The notes below the pieces were generated by a model. It was not told where the DNA came from, made no database searches, and saw only the letters and a list, made by a program, of their open reading frames with translations. The translations under genes and the position numbers were made by a program. A DNA stretch of 64,000 nt from Paenibacillus sp. JJ-100 (GTDB taxonomy: Bacteria > Bacillota > Bacilli > Paenibacillales > Paenibacillaceae): assembly GCF_948329825.1 (NCBI RefSeq), contig NZ_CAOJCM010000002.1:682001-746000 (forward strand), written 5' to 3'. Of the stretch, positions 26,824 through 36,124 are shown piece after piece (position 1 is the stretch's first letter; every line of letters starts with the position of its first letter).

Positions 26824-28377
26824 TTAATCAGTTATTCTTGTCAACCTTGCAATGTAAAAACCATCACTATCGGCGTGTTGTGGCAGAATTTGAATACCAC
26901 CGTTTACGGTCTTCCAATTTGCAACTTCCGGTTGGGACCATGCGGACGTTTCGATGGCCTGATACTCTGGATGACGACCTAAAAAATCCGCTACCATGTC
27001 CTCGTTCTCTGTCGATTCAATGGTACAGGTACTATAGACCAAAATGCCGCCTGGTTTGAGCAATGGCGCTACACGATCCAAAAGCTCTCGTTGCAAACTA
27101 GAAATTCCTTCAATGTCATCAACTGATTTCGTCCACTTTACATCCGGTTTGCGGCGGATCACACCTAGACCCGAGCATGGAGCATCCAGCAAAATCCGGT
27201 CAAATGAAGACTCTTTATATCGTTTGTTTAAATCAAGCGCATCTCCAGTTACTGCATCAATACAGCTAAGCCCAAGACGCTCAGCTTGATTCAAAATAAG
27301 CTCACGTTTATGTGCATGAACATCATTAGCAACAATATGCCCGCGATCTTGCATCTTTTCTGCTATATGAGCTGTTTTTCCACCTGGAGCTGCACAACAG
27401 TCCAGTACGTTCTGCCCCTCTTCAGGTGCTACAGCTTCGGCAACCAGCATGGAACTTTCGTCTTGTACAGAGAATAACCCTTCCTGATACCAGGACGTGA
27501 GGGCCATATTCCCACCACTTCGAACCAAAATACCATCTGGACTAAGTAATGATGCTTCTACCACCGCACCCGCTCCTGACATTTCAGCCATCAGCTTGTC
27601 ACGTGTGATCATGGTCGTGTTGACACGAACACTTACTGCCGGAGGTTCGTTGTTCGCGCGACAGATCGCTTCTGTCGTCTCTTCCCCATATTGAGCTATC
27701 CACCGTTCTACCATCCATAGTGGATGGGAATGCTCCAAAGAGATTCGTTGAGCGATCGGCAGATCGGAAGGAACATGTAATTGCTCCTTATTTCGAATCA
27801 TATTCCGCAACACGCCGTTAACCATACCCGAGATACCTTGATGTCCAAGCTTTTTCGCCAGATTTACTGCTTCGCTGACGACGGCATGTTCCGGAATTCG
27901 ATCCAAGTAGATCAATTGATAGGTACTGATCCGAAGCAAACTGCGCACCCAAGGCTGTAATTTGGCTGTGCCCTTGGCAACAAAACGCTCCAGGAAATAA
28001 TCCAGTGTGTTCAGTCTTGCAATCGTTCCATATACCAGTTCCGTAGCAAGTCCCACATCCGCAGAACTAAGTTCTGCCTCTTTGAGTCGACGGTTTAGTT
28101 CCAGATTGCTATAAGCTCCATCCTGTTCAACCGCACTAAGCACCTTGACAGCCAGTGCCCGGGCTGAAGTTTTCGGTTTCTGCACACGAGCATTAGTTGA
28201 ACTTCCCTTCGCAGAAGAAGTCGGCGCAGTGCCCTTTCTGGCAGTCCTGCTCTGGCTGCCAGAAGAACCTTTGCCAGACTGACGTCGATTGTGATTGCTT
28301 TGGCTCCCGGCGGCAGCCTTGCCGCCAGCTGTCATACGTTCTTTTCCAGCAGAGTGACCTGACTGTGACCCACTCAT
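26824..28377 (-). CDS. rsmB: 16S rRNA (cytosine967-C5)-methyltransferase with extended N-terminus
   Basis: Methylates C967 of 16S rRNA. After a NusB-like domain (about 75-210), the catalytic domain has the SAM loop DCCAAPGGKTAHIA, PCSGLGVIRRKPD with the release Cys, and YSTCTIESTENED with the nucleophile Cys. The first 70 residues are an unusual low-complexity stretch of Ser, Gly, Lys, Arg and Gln not found in typical RsmB (about 450 residues). The start ATG 28377 overlaps the fmt stop (ATGA). An internal start would remove part of the extension, but the overlap and continuous frame support the long form. Confidence 0.93.
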   Translation of the reverse strand: MSGSQSGHSAGKERMTAGGKAAAGSQSNHNRRQSGKGSSGSQSRTARKGTAPTSSAKGSSTNARVQKPKTSARALAVKVLSAVEQDGAYSNLELNRRLKEAELSSADVGLATELVYGTIARLNTLDYFLERFVAKGTAKLQPWVRSLLRISTYQLIYLDRIPEHAVVSEAVNLAKKLGHQGISGMVNGVLRNMIRNKEQLHVPSDLPIAQRISLEHSHPLWMVERWIAQYGEETTEAICRANNEPPAVSVRVNTTMITRDKLMAEMSGAGAVVEASLLSPDGILVRSGGNMALTSWYQEGLFSVQDESSMLVAEAVAPEEGQNVLDCCAAPGGKTAHIAEKMQDRGHIVANDVHAHKRELILNQAERLGLSCIDAVTGDALDLNKRYKESSFDRILLDAPCSGLGVIRRKPDVKWTKSVDDIEGISSLQRELLDRVAPLLKPGGILVYSTCTIESTENEDMVADFLGRHPEYQAIETSAWSQPEVANWKTVNGGIQILPQHADSDGFYIARLTRITD

Positions 28378-29342
28378 CGCAGCACCATACCAGGTTTTAA
28401 TGTTCCACCGCGTGCAAAGTCAGCAGCTTGCATCACTTTTTTGCCCGCAGGCTGTACTTCCTTCAGCCACAAAGAGCCATCCCCTGTCTTTACTTCAATG
28501 CCTGATTTATTCAATTGCAACACCGTTCCCGGTTCAGCTTGTCCAGCATTAGCGATGGATGAAGCCTCTGCCTTCACTTGATCGGGATTGGCTGCTGCCC
28601 AAACTTTAAATACCTGCTCGTCCCACATCGTAAATGCGCCTGAAAAAGGTACGAGACCACGAATCTGATTGAACAGTTCACGTGAAGTACGATTCCAGTC
28701 CATCTTCTCATCTTCGCGAGTCAGATTACGAGCATATGAAGCCTGTGTATCGTCTTGAGGAACAGCTGTCGTTTCGCCTGCAATCAGACGCGGCATTTCA
28801 GCCTGAAGTAGCTTGGAACCAGCCTCGCTCAATTTTACAAACATAGTACCCGATGTATCCTCATCCGTTATCGGCACTTCCACACGGGAGATCATGTCCC
28901 CAGTGTCCAGTCCTTCTGCCATGTACATCAATGTGACACCTGTTACCGATTCTCCGTTAATAATGGAACGTTGAATGGGTGCTCCTCCGCGATACTTAGG
29001 CAAAAGAGATCCATGCACGTTCACACAACCGCGAACGGGCATATCGAGTACCGCTTTGGGAAGAATTTGTCCAAATGCGGCTGTCACAATTAAATCAGGC
29101 TTCCATTCCGCCAGACGAGCCACCGCTTCCGGATCACGCAGCTTAACAGGCTGAAACACCGGCAGACCGTAGCGTTCAGCTGCGACCTTCACCGGTGTAG
29201 GTGTAAGTACCTTTTTACGTCCTTGTGGTTTATCAGGCTGAGTTACCACGCCTACCACGTTGTACCCTTCCGCCATTAGCATATCTAGTGAAGGAACAGC
29301 AAATTCAGGTGTTCCCATAAACACAATGTTCAAATCGATCAC
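28374..29342 (-). CDS. fmt: Methionyl-tRNA formyltransferase
   Basis: Adds a formyl group from 10-formyl-THF to initiator Met-tRNA. The 322 residues carry VFMGTPEFAVPSL, TAAFGQILP, the active-site region GCVNVHGSLLPKYRGGAP and GVTLMYMAEGLDTGDM; the C-terminal OB domain is present with a slightly longer linker near 240-265 (Ala-rich). It lies 3 bases after def, so deformylase and formyltransferase are coupled, the usual bacterial arrangement. Confidence 0.97.
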   Translation of the reverse strand: MIDLNIVFMGTPEFAVPSLDMLMAEGYNVVGVVTQPDKPQGRKKVLTPTPVKVAAERYGLPVFQPVKLRDPEAVARLAEWKPDLIVTAAFGQILPKAVLDMPVRGCVNVHGSLLPKYRGGAPIQRSIINGESVTGVTLMYMAEGLDTGDMISRVEVPITDEDTSGTMFVKLSEAGSKLLQAEMPRLIAGETTAVPQDDTQASYARNLTREDEKMDWNRTSRELFNQIRGLVPFSGAFTMWDEQVFKVWAAANPDQVKAEASSIANAGQAEPGTVLQLNKSGIEVKTGDGSLWLKEVQPAGKKVMQAADFARGGTLKPGMVLR

Positions 29343-29345
29343 TCC

Positions 29346-29834
29346 TTAATTGCGACGCGGTCCAGTTTGCTCCGGGGCAATTTCGTATACTTTTTCAGCG
29401 ATATCCGTAAAGAGTACGCCATTCAGATGGTCAATTTCGTGCTGGAACGCACGGGATAGCAGTCCGCTACCTGTAATAATCAGTTCGTTTCCTTCCCGAT
29501 CCAGTCCTTTAACCGTAACCGTCTCGTATCGACGAACATCACCGTTAATGCCCGGAATACTCAGGCAACCTTCAGGTCCGAACTGTTCCCCTTCACTGGA
29601 AATGATCTCTGGGTTAATCATTTTGATCAGCCCTTGCTCATCTCCTGCATCAATAACAATTAAGCGTTTCAAAATGCCCACTTGAGGAGCAGCAAGACCC
29701 ACGCCTTCTGCATCGTACATCGTGTCTGCCATATCATCTAGCAGTTTTTGTACATTGGGTGTAACTTTGGTTACTTCCTTCGCTCTTTTGTGAAGCACCT
29801 CATCTGGTTCTTTAACGATAATACGAATCGACAT
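29346..29834 (-). CDS. def: Peptide deformylase
   Basis: Removes the N-formyl group from nascent proteins using a metal ion. All three motifs are visible in the 162 residues: GVGLAAPQVG, EGCLSIPG (metal Cys) and HEIDHLNG (two metal His and catalytic Glu). The short length and EGCLSIPG fit a type 1 enzyme of the Bacillus def class. It is upstream of fmt in the same unit and 127 bases downstream of priA. Confidence 0.97.
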   Translation of the reverse strand: MSIRIIVKEPDEVLHKRAKEVTKVTPNVQKLLDDMADTMYDAEGVGLAAPQVGILKRLIVIDAGDEQGLIKMINPEIISSEGEQFGPEGCLSIPGINGDVRRYETVTVKGLDREGNELIITGSGLLSRAFQHEIDHLNGVLFTDIAEKVYEIAPEQTGPRRN

Positions 29835-29961
29835 GTTGTAAGCACCTTCCTAATCCTCATCATAGTTTCACGACAAAATTCTCTATTTCGTTGTTGATAT
29901 TAATCTATGTTTATACCGCTTGTTCACATCCCCATTTACGCAACAAAGTGCTGTAAAATGT

Positions 29962-32511
29962 TCACATCAACATCTGCGGATCTACATCAAGGCTAATAAG
30001 CAGCTTCTGGGCCTGAACATCGTCGTCCATGTGCCGAGCGGTTGCCAGAGCCAGGCCGATTGCGTCCACATCCCCACGCCATTTTATCATACATTGGAAT
30101 CGGTATCTATTCTTGATCCTTGGAATAGGAGAAGCTACGGGGCCAAGAACATCAAAAGCATCATTACTGAAACGATCCAAACTACCCAACCATCCGGCAG
30201 CATTCGCCTTCTCTTTTAACAATCGGGTATAGTTTTCAGCTAATCGAATCAGTACAGGAAGCTGTTCATGGGAGAACGTCACCAATATGAGGCGGCAGTA
30301 CGGCGGGTATTGCAGGTTTCTGCGGTGCAGCAATTCCTCCCGTACAAAAGAAACATAGTCATGCTGGCTTGCATGTCCAATGGAGTAATGTTCTGGTGTA
30401 TAGGACTGCACAAATACCTCGCCAGGCAATTGATGCCGGCCCGCCCGACCTGCCACTTGTGTAAGTAGTTGGAATGTTTTCTCCGCAGCACGAAAATCCG
30501 GCAAATTCAGCGCTGAATCTGCGGTGATCACCCCAACCAGCGTCACATCAGGGAAATCCAGACCTTTGGCCACCATCTGTGTCCCAAGCAACACGTCCGC
30601 TTTTTTCTCTCGAAACTGTTTCAGCAGTTTTTCATGGGAGCCTTTTTCCGTTGTGGTGTCTACATCCATTCGAATTACCCGAATCCCCGGGAATAGCTTG
30701 GCCAGTTCTTCCTCGACCCTCTGCGTCCCTGTACCAAAGTACCTTATATGCTCGCTTCCGCAATCCGGACATACTTCTGGCGCAGCTTCGGCATACCCGC
30801 AATAGTGACAGCGTAAATTGTTAGAGCGCTGATGATACGTTAACGAGATGTCGCATTCCGGACACCCCGCCACATATCCGCAGCTTCTGCACATAACAAA
30901 GGTTGAATATCCACGGCGATTTAGCAGCAACACCGTCTGTTCTCCTCGCTCCATGCGCTCTTCAATTCCTTTGTGCAGTGCCCTGCTGAACATTGAGCGA
31001 TTGCCGTCCTTCAGCTCTTCACGCATATCAATGATGCGCACCGTCGGCAGATTGTTGCCGAGCGCCCTTGTAGGCATTTCCAGCAAAAGGGGGGCAAAAT
31101 CATCATTACTTTGTGAGCGCGCAGCATAATAACTTTCCAGTGAAGGCGTGGCTGAACCTAGAACGACTACAGCCTGGTGCTGCTGTGCTCTTTTAACAGC
31201 GACGTCACGCGCATGATATTTAGGTGTTTCTTCTTGTTTATATGAAGTTTCGTGTTCTTCGTCCATTATAATCAAGCCTAGGCGGCTGAATGGAGCAAAC
31301 ACTGCAGAGCGGGCACCAATCGCTACTTTGACCTGACCTTCTCGAATTTTACGCCATTCATCATAACGTTCGCCTCCAGAAAGACGACTGTGCATAACCG
31401 CAACTTGATCGCCAAAACGTCCTTTGAAACGCTCTACCATCTGTGGCGTTAGAGCAATCTCAGGTACTAATACAATTGCCTGCCTATCCTGATTGATGCA
31501 CTGTTGAATGGTCTGAAGATACACCTCTGTTTTACCGCTTCCGGTAACACCATGCAGTAAAAAAGTGCCATGACGTCGTTCCTGTAGACGAGCGTTGATA
31601 CTGCCATAAACACGCTGTTGCTCCTCTGTCAAAGCCAGTGGCTCTGTCGGTTTAAATCGTCTACCTTGATACGGATCGCGAAAAACTTCTACGTCCTCTG
31701 TCACGACTAACCCTTTTTCCTCCAGCCCCTTGATCGTAGCTGCCGAAACCTGCAGAGTCGTCAATACTTCCTTTAGAGGCATTGGTAGCAAATCTTTCAT
31801 TTCCAGTAAAAAAGCAAGAATCTCTTTCTGTCGCTGTGCCTTTGCCGGGAATGAAGCAAGTGCCTCTTCCGCTGTAGCGATGTCCACAGCCAGATGAACG
31901 GATTTCATCGTCTTTTTGCTCAGCTTGTCTTTGATGGCTTGACTTTCCAATAGCACACCACTGAGCAGAAGCTTCTTAATCAAGAATGCGTGGTTCGGGT
32001 ATTTACGGCTTAATTGCTGCAATGGCACCTGCCCTCGGCTTTTGACAAAACGGATAATATCCTGCTGTACCTTCTCGGTTGTCGACTCCTCACCCCAGAC
32101 AAACAGAACTTCCTCATGTGAAGCTTCGTTCAGTGCTTGTCCATCCAGTCCATTTCCCAGTGAAATATAGCGCTCGGCCTTACCTTTCAATGCCGTTGGA
32201 ACCATCACTTGCAGAGACAAAATGCGATTACTCGCGTATCGCTCGCTCATCCATTCTGCCAGTTCCACCAGATCTTTGGATAGTGGAGGCACAAGATCGA
32301 GCAGTTCCTGAATAGGCTTCATCTTAAACGATTCTTCCCCCGTTCGAGGGACCAAATCCACAACGAACCCTTGCACCGTTCGATGTCCAAAAGGTACACC
32401 TACCCTGCTTCCCACCTCAATCCACTCTTTCATATCGTCGGGTACCAGGTAATCAAAAGGCCGGTCGGTCTGCTTCACAGGCACATCGACAATGACCTTG
32501 GCAATCTCCAT
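29962..32511 (-). CDS. priA: Primosomal protein N', replication restart helicase
   Basis: Loads the replicative helicase at collapsed forks. The 849 residues include the N-terminal 3'BD (starting AKVIVDVPVKQTDRPFDYLV), winged helix, Walker A GVTGSGKTEVY, DEEH box, GSATPSLES, eight zinc-binding Cys in the CRSCGYVAGCPECD ... CHYCG ... CPDCGS region, and TQMVAKGLDFPDVTLV. The length is larger than E. coli PriA (about 730), as is usual in Bacillota. It starts 3 bases after the coaBC stop with GGAGG inside the junction. Confidence 0.97.
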   Translation of the reverse strand: MEIAKVIVDVPVKQTDRPFDYLVPDDMKEWIEVGSRVGVPFGHRTVQGFVVDLVPRTGEESFKMKPIQELLDLVPPLSKDLVELAEWMSERYASNRILSLQVMVPTALKGKAERYISLGNGLDGQALNEASHEEVLFVWGEESTTEKVQQDIIRFVKSRGQVPLQQLSRKYPNHAFLIKKLLLSGVLLESQAIKDKLSKKTMKSVHLAVDIATAEEALASFPAKAQRQKEILAFLLEMKDLLPMPLKEVLTTLQVSAATIKGLEEKGLVVTEDVEVFRDPYQGRRFKPTEPLALTEEQQRVYGSINARLQERRHGTFLLHGVTGSGKTEVYLQTIQQCINQDRQAIVLVPEIALTPQMVERFKGRFGDQVAVMHSRLSGGERYDEWRKIREGQVKVAIGARSAVFAPFSRLGLIIMDEEHETSYKQEETPKYHARDVAVKRAQQHQAVVVLGSATPSLESYYAARSQSNDDFAPLLLEMPTRALGNNLPTVRIIDMREELKDGNRSMFSRALHKGIEERMERGEQTVLLLNRRGYSTFVMCRSCGYVAGCPECDISLTYHQRSNNLRCHYCGYAEAAPEVCPDCGSEHIRYFGTGTQRVEEELAKLFPGIRVIRMDVDTTTEKGSHEKLLKQFREKKADVLLGTQMVAKGLDFPDVTLVGVITADSALNLPDFRAAEKTFQLLTQVAGRAGRHQLPGEVFVQSYTPEHYSIGHASQHDYVSFVREELLHRRNLQYPPYCRLILVTFSHEQLPVLIRLAENYTRLLKEKANAAGWLGSLDRFSNDAFDVLGPVASPIPRIKNRYRFQCMIKWRGDVDAIGLALATARHMDDDVQAQKLLISLDVDPQMLM

Positions 32512-32514
32512 CTT

Positions 32515-33798
32515 CTAATTCCTCCCGGCAATGCGCTCCGCCGCAATTCGGAGCAAGCGATGTGCAACATCTTCCTTGGACATCAACTCAAGCTCCTCTA
32601 CCAACCCATTACGGTCATAGATCATTACCGCGTTGGTATCTGTTCCAAATCCTACTCCCGCACGGGAGACATCATTGGCTACGATCAGATCACAATTTTT
32701 CCGTTTCAGTTTCTCACGTGCATACATTTCGAGCGACTGTGTCTCGGCAGCAAAACCGATCAAAAACTGATGCGTCTTTTGTTTGCCCAGCGTCTCCAAA
32801 ATATCTATATTTTTCACAAGCTCGAGCGACAACGTATCGCCCTTTTTCTTGATTTTCTCTGTGTATACTTCCTTCGGACGATAATCAGCCACAGCCGCAG
32901 CCTTGATGACAATGTCCGATTCCTCCCATTCTCGGGATACCGCCTCGTACATTTCCTGTGCAGACTGCACGGGAATGATCTTAACATCTACTGGCGGCTG
33001 TGCCTGTGTATTACCCATAATAAGCTTCACATCGGCCCCGAGATCACGCGCAGCAGCGGCGATGGCAAACCCCATTTTTCCGGAAGAATCATTCGTAATA
33101 TACCGAACCGGATCAATGCGTTCCACCGTACCACCAGCGGTCACGATCACTTTTTTTCCTTTGAGCAATAAAGTCCGACCTTCTCCTTGCACCTGATCAT
33201 ACAAGTGACTCTGCACCCAATCTTGATCCTGCTGTGGAACATGAGCTTTATCCTGTTGAGCGAAGAAACGCTCTACCACTTCCACTATGGTCTCCGGCTC
33301 TTCCAGACGCCCCTTGCCCACATATCCGCAAGCCAGTAGTCCTTCGCCCGGTTCAATCATTAAGGTACCCCGCTCATCCAGCAGTCTCATATTATGCTGT
33401 ACCGCTGGATGATCATACATGTGTACATTCATGGCAGGTGCAATCATCACGGGTGCAGTGGTAGCAAGCAACGTCGTTGTGAGCATATCGTCGGCCATAC
33501 CATGTGCCATTTTGGCGATTACATTCGCTGTTGCCGGAGCTACCAGCACGAGATCTGCGAGATCTGCGAGATTGATATGAGAAACAACCGCCGGTTCACG
33601 TTCATCAAATGTATCTGTATAAACGGCGTTGCGGGTCAACGTCTGCAGCGTTAATTCCGTAATAAACTGGGTTGCTGAAGCAGTCATGATAACATGAACA
33701 TCCGCTCCCTTTTGCACCAGTTTGCTGCATAATGTTGCTGCCTTATAAGCTGCGATGCCGCCTGTCACGCCAAGCACGATTTTTTTACCGTTCAACAT
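32515..33798 (-). CDS. coaBC: Bifunctional phosphopantothenoylcysteine decarboxylase/synthetase
   Basis: Performs two coenzyme A steps: CTP-dependent ligation of cysteine to phosphopantothenate (CoaB) and FMN-dependent decarboxylation (CoaC). The 427 residues have the N-terminal flavoprotein domain with GVTGGIAAYKA, PAMNVHMY and the redox Cys in LACGYVGKGR, then CoaB with TAGGTVERIDPVR, NDSSGKMG and KAAAVADYRP. The linker near 170-215 is Gln-rich. GGGGGAT lies upstream of ATG 33798. The gene is preceded by the rpoZ terminator and followed by priA, as in Bacillus. Confidence 0.97.
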   Translation of the reverse strand: MLNGKKIVLGVTGGIAAYKAATLCSKLVQKGADVHVIMTASATQFITELTLQTLTRNAVYTDTFDEREPAVVSHINLADLADLVLVAPATANVIAKMAHGMADDMLTTTLLATTAPVMIAPAMNVHMYDHPAVQHNMRLLDERGTLMIEPGEGLLACGYVGKGRLEEPETIVEVVERFFAQQDKAHVPQQDQDWVQSHLYDQVQGEGRTLLLKGKKVIVTAGGTVERIDPVRYITNDSSGKMGFAIAAAARDLGADVKLIMGNTQAQPPVDVKIIPVQSAQEMYEAVSREWEESDIVIKAAAVADYRPKEVYTEKIKKKGDTLSLELVKNIDILETLGKQKTHQFLIGFAAETQSLEMYAREKLKRKNCDLIVANDVSRAGVGFGTDTNAVMIYDRNGLVEELELMSKEDVAHRLLRIAAERIAGRN

Positions 33799-33857
33799 GT
33801 TCAGATCCCCCGATAATGTTAAGACGTCTAGTTCAAGAACGTTATAAAGGCTTATTC

Positions 33858-33884
33858 GTAAAAAAATAACAACCTCGCGGTTGT
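33858..33884 (-). terminator. Rho-independent terminator of rpoZ
   Basis: On the minus strand ACAACC-GCGA-GGTTGT is followed by TATTTTTTTAC, about 50 bases after the rpoZ stop. The stem is only six base pairs, so some read-through into coaBC is likely. Confidence 0.75.
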
Positions 33885-33934
33885 CAAAATAATTCCGGCT
33901 TCCGCCGTATGCAGTTGAAGAGCAGCCCTAAGGC

Positions 33935-34147
33935 TTACTCTTCTTCTTCGTCCTGTCCTTTGATTACAACCAGATGATCTCCGTAGATCTCTTCCAGTGC
34001 AACGCCAACCTGCTTATGAGATTTTGCGTTTCTCAATTCCGACTTCTCGCCTTCACGAAGCTGTCTCGCTCGACGGGAAGCAGCAACAACCAGGGAATAC
34101 TTGCTGTCAACTTTGTTCATCATTTCATCAATCGAAGGATACAGCAT
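33935..34147 (-). CDS. rpoZ: DNA-directed RNA polymerase omega subunit
   Basis: A small RNA polymerase subunit that helps fold beta prime. The 70 residues start LYPSIDEMMNKVDSKYSLV and contain ASRRARQL, typical of omega; the tail is acidic (EEEE). I chose ATG 34147, which follows GAGGTG by 9 bases; the GTG four codons upstream overlaps the ribosome site. It is next to gmk as in most Bacillota. Confidence 0.96.
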   Translation of the reverse strand: MLYPSIDEMMNKVDSKYSLVVAASRRARQLREGEKSELRNAKSHKQVGVALEEIYGDHLVVIKGQDEEEE

Positions 34148-34307
34148 ATTAACAAACACCTCTTTGCATTAGTATAATCACAAGTTGCCGCCTGACAGAA
34201 CCTTTATGTTGCGTGCCCTTCACGTTCTGACACCCTGTAATGAGCATCACCTTAACATGATATGACAACAGCCCCATGAATAACGCTGTACGCGGCGGCA
34301 AAGTGGA

Positions 34308-34880
34308 TTATTTATTGATCTTACAATGTTCGGCGATAATGATGCTTTCTATTCGTTTGCAAGCTGAATCGATCTCATCATTAACTACAGCATAATCATA
34401 ATGCTCCAGCAAATTGATCTCATCTACCGCAACGGACATCCGGTGATCAATCGTCGCTTGACTTTCTGTACCCCGGCCTTGAATGCGATCTTTCAACTCG
34501 TCCAAAGAAGGAGGAAGCAGGAAGACAAAAATCCCTTCTGGGAATTTCTCTTTCACTTTAAGTGCACCCTGAACCTCAATCTCAAGAATGATGTCGCGGC
34601 CTTCGTTGATCGTTTTCTCCACAAAATCACGCGGAGTACCATAATAATTGCCAACGTACTCTGCATGTTCCAGCAGTTGGTCTTCGGCAATCATCTGCAA
34701 AAACTCATCATGCGAGTGAAAGAAATAATTCACTCCATGCTCTTCACCAAGACGTGGCTGACGAGTGGTTGCTGATACCGAATAAGTCAAATTCGGCACA
34801 CGTTTACGCAACGCACTACATACTGTTCCCTTACCGACCCCTGATGGGCCGGACAACACGATTAGTAATCCCTTAGACAT
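34308..34880 (-). CDS. gmk: Guanylate kinase
   Basis: Phosphorylates GMP to GDP with ATP. The 190 residues begin [19 protein letters not shown] (P-loop), with the GMP-binding [15 protein letters not shown] and [12 protein letters not shown] and the lid region RGTES. ATG 34880 follows GGAGTG by four bases; a longer frame into remA lacks a ribosome site. It is 13 bases downstream of remA, in the conserved yicC-remA-gmk-rpoZ order. Target of (p)ppGpp in Bacillota by family knowledge. Confidence 0.97.
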   Translation of the reverse strand: MSKGLLIVLSGPSGVGKGTVCSALRKRVPNLTYSVSATTRQPRLGEEHGVNYFFHSHDEFLQMIAEDQLLEHAEYVGNYYGTPRDFVEKTINEGRDIILEIEVQGALKVKEKFPEGIFVFLLPPSLDELKDRIQGRGTESQATIDHRMSVAVDEINLLEHYDYAVVNDEIDSACKRIESIIIAEHCKINK

Positions 34881-34893
34881 ATTACACTCCATT

Positions 34894-35154
34894 TTATTCG
34901 TCGTTATCATCATCTTTCGAGGAAAGACGATGGGCGACCGTTTCAGGCTGAACAGCAGACAGAATAACGTGATCACTATCCGTAATAATTACGGCACGCG
35001 TACGTCTTCCATACGTTGCATCGATCAACATGTGACGATCTCTGGCCTCTTGTATAATTCTCTTGATCGGCGCGGATTCAGGACTCACGATAGATATAAT
35101 CCTGTTCGCCGATACGATGTTACCGAATCCAATGTTAATGAGTTTGATTGCCAT
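34894..35154 (-). CDS. remA: RemA family regulator of extracellular matrix genes
   Basis: An 86-residue DNA-binding protein (DUF370, YlzA) that in Bacillus activates biofilm matrix and osmoprotection operons. The start [19 protein letters not shown] and [27 protein letters not shown] are nearly invariant in the family; the tail is acidic (DDDNDE). ATG 35154 follows GGGGGAAG by 9 bases. Given the polysaccharide operon at the start of this window, a matrix role here is possible, though the link is inference. Confidence 0.96.
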   Translation of the reverse strand: MAIKLINIGFGNIVSANRIISIVSPESAPIKRIIQEARDRHMLIDATYGRRTRAVIITDSDHVILSAVQPETVAHRLSSKDDDNDE

Positions 35155-35205
35155 AATCAGGTTCTTCCCCCTATACATGCGACTCTTCTGCCGAAATTTG
35201 GCCGT

Positions 35206-36105
35206 TCATTCGATGTTCGCTGCTTGCTCACGAATCTTCTCCAGCTCCGCCTTCATCTCGACAACACGATTCACCAGAGCCAAGTGGTTGGCTTTTGATC
35301 CAATCGTATTCACCTCCCGATTCATCTCCTGAATCAGAAAGTCCAACTTTCGGCCTACTGCATCCTCACTCTTCAGCAATTCTCTACATTGTCCAAAGTG
35401 ACTGAGTAAACGCGTAAGCTCCTCTTCGATGTTGGAACGATCGGCAAAGACTGCGATTTCCATACCCAATTTTTGCTCATCAAAAGGGAAAGAGCCTTCT
35501 TCCTGCAACTCCGTGAGACGTTGTCTCAGCTTGTTGCGGTAATCATTTACCACAGTTGGTGCAAGCTCAAGCATCTCGGTATGCAGTGACTCTAGGCGGG
35601 AGATCCGCCTCTCCAGATCATTGGCCAGATGAAGCCCCTCACGGGCACGCATCTGTTCCAGGCTGTGCAGAGCTTCATTCAATCCGGCTTGCAGTAGCTG
35701 CTCCCATTCGTCTTTCTGGCCTTCCGAATCAGAACTTGTCCCATCCGGCTGAACCATGACATCCGGAAATCCTAGCATATCCACAATACTTGGTTTGCCC
35801 TGCATTCCAAATTGAGATTCAAGCTCATCAGCAGCCTGCAGATAGGCCCTGACCGCCTGTTCATTCAGAACAGCGGGGAGAGCCTGATCTTCCTCTTTCT
35901 CTTTCATTACATAAACATCAATTCGCCCACGTTTCAAGCGGCTCTGTACGATCTTTCTCAGACCATCCTCAAAACAGGCCCACTCTCTTGGCAGGCGCAT
36001 CATTACTTCGCAGTAACGATGATTGACTGATTTGATCTCCAGTTGTACCTTATAGCCGCCAAATTGAAAGGCGGATTGACCGTATCCGGTCATACTGAAT
36101 GACAT
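35206..36105 (-). CDS. YicC/YloC family endoribonuclease
   Basis: A 299-residue protein of the YicC family, starting SFSMTGYGQSAF, with EIKSVNHRYCEVMMRLPRE and the C-terminal GRKLDFLIQEMNREVNTIGSKA. YicC/YloC proteins are reported to be ribonucleases that clip RNA, including small RNAs, possibly near stalk hairpins. I chose ATG 36105 for the GGATG spacing and to match the usual SMTGYG start; upstream ATG 36111 and GTG 36114 are in frame. It leads the yicC-remA-gmk-rpoZ run. Confidence 0.93.
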   Translation of the reverse strand: MSFSMTGYGQSAFQFGGYKVQLEIKSVNHRYCEVMMRLPREWACFEDGLRKIVQSRLKRGRIDVYVMKEKEEDQALPAVLNEQAVRAYLQAADELESQFGMQGKPSIVDMLGFPDVMVQPDGTSSDSEGQKDEWEQLLQAGLNEALHSLEQMRAREGLHLANDLERRISRLESLHTEMLELAPTVVNDYRNKLRQRLTELQEEGSFPFDEQKLGMEIAVFADRSNIEEELTRLLSHFGQCRELLKSEDAVGRKLDFLIQEMNREVNTIGSKANHLALVNRVVEMKAELEKIREQAANIE

Positions 36106-36124
36106 CGGCATCACATCCGTTTTA

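Noticed and set aside
32371..33171. 266-codon plus-strand open frame
   Set aside because: Lies antisense to coaBC and the start of priA, both with full motifs; it shows no domain and no ribosome site.
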